From an uncultured Collinsella sp. (GTDB lineage Bacteria; Actinomycetota; Coriobacteriia; Coriobacteriales; Coriobacteriaceae): DNA of 6,118 nt. The translations under genes were made by a program, and so were the position numbers. The stretch lies in NCBI GenBank assembly GCA_900551605.1, contig URWS01000099.1, positions 1 to 6,118 of the forward strand, given 5' to 3'. Every line of letters starts with the position of its first letter. Within the stretch, counting starts at the first letter, position 1. Below are positions 5,925 to 6,118 of the stretch, in pieces. The notes below the pieces were generated by a model that saw only the letters and a list, made by a program, of their open reading frames with translations, was not told the DNA's origin and did not search any database.

Positions 5925-6000
5925 GGGTCGTTAGCTCAGTTGGTAGAGCAGGGGACTCTTAATCCCAAGGTCCAGGGTTCGACCCCCTGACGGCCCACCA
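5925..6000 (+). tRNA. tRNA-Lys (anticodon CTT), copy 1
   Basis: The cloverleaf has acceptor GGGTCGT with ACGGCCC (one T-G), D arm GCTC/GAGC, anticodon loop CTCTTAA (anticodon CTT, reads AAG), T loop TTCGACC, A73 and an encoded CCA (5998-6000). The outer anticodon-stem pair, 27-43, is G and A, a mismatch. It starts 22 bases after tRNA-His, so the two are likely cut from one transcript. Confidence 0.96.
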
Positions 6001-6013
6001 CACGATATCTCCT

Positions 6014-6039
6014 CTAAAGTCCGCCACAACGGACTTTAG
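6014..6039 (+). terminator. Hairpin between the tandem tRNA-Lys genes (weak terminator or processing element)
   Basis: CTAAAGTCCG (6014-6023) and CGGACTTTAG (6030-6039) form a perfect 10-bp stem with a 6-nt loop, CCACAA. Only three T residues follow (CTTTGGG), so termination would be partial at best. It sits 13 bases after copy 1 and 4 bases before copy 2. It may end some transcripts after copy 1, or guide tRNA processing. Confidence 0.5.
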
Positions 6040-6043
6040 CTTT

Positions 6044-6118
6044 GGGTCGTTAGCTCAGTTGGTAGAGCAGGGGACTCTTAATCCCAAGGTCCAGGGTTCG
6101 ACCCCCTGACGGCCCACC
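6044..6118 (+). tRNA. tRNA-Lys (anticodon CTT), copy 2, cut by window end
   Basis: It is identical to copy 1 over all 75 visible bases (period 119 bases). Only the final A of CCA falls outside the window. The flanks of the two copies differ, and no promoter is evident in the 43 bases between them. Confidence 0.95.

Noticed and set aside
5763..5990. 75-codon frame containing AQLARATGCGPVGRGFES-like sequence
   Set aside because: It is the well-known false translation of tRNA genes; tRNA-His and tRNA-Lys fully explain the stretch.
1..6118. CRISPR array, insertion sequence, toxin-antitoxin or phage genes
   Set aside because: No regularly spaced direct repeats, terminal inverted repeats, transposase or integrase motifs were found; the only long direct repeat is the tRNA-Lys pair.

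Overview
The window reads as a stretch of chromosome from a high-GC, Gram-positive-like gut actinobacterium. The best guess is Coriobacteriia, of the Collinsella type. This rests on high GC in the coding regions, the character of the Rho and aminotransferase proteins, and tRNA genes that encode their CCA ends. The lineage is an inference from recognition, not from a search. Nothing points to a plasmid, phage, CRISPR array or insertion sequence.

Layout: (1) Positions 1-1161 hold the 3' part of rho on the + strand, closed by a strong intrinsic terminator. (2) A 313-base gap follows with a good sigma70-type promoter and a leader of roughly 130 nt. It drives a two-gene + strand unit: an unrecognised 466-residue protein with an N-terminal membrane hairpin and a long Ala/Asp-rich tail, then a small VanZ-family membrane protein 7 bases further on. 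(3) A perfect 16-bp stem, whose left arm is the last codons of the VanZ gene, looks like a bidirectional terminator shared with the convergent gene. (4) On the - strand lie a ROK-family sugar kinase (fructokinase-like, zinc-binding subtype) and, upstream of it, a class I PLP aminotransferase. A terminator and a candidate promoter/operator separate the two, so they are probably separate transcripts. (5) Transcribed away from the aminotransferase on the + strand is a tRNA cluster: tRNA-His(GTG), tRNA-Lys(CTT), a 10-bp hairpin, and a second identical tRNA-Lys(CTT) cut by the window edge one base before its end.

The genes are mostly housekeeping: transcription termination, amino-acid transamination, sugar phosphorylation and translation. 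They do not form one pathway. I found no clear new multi-gene system. The least explained item is the 466-residue membrane-anchored protein coupled to the VanZ gene. The next most interesting are the unusual RNA-binding motif in Rho, two operator-like palindromes, and the duplicated tRNA-Lys with unrelated flanks.
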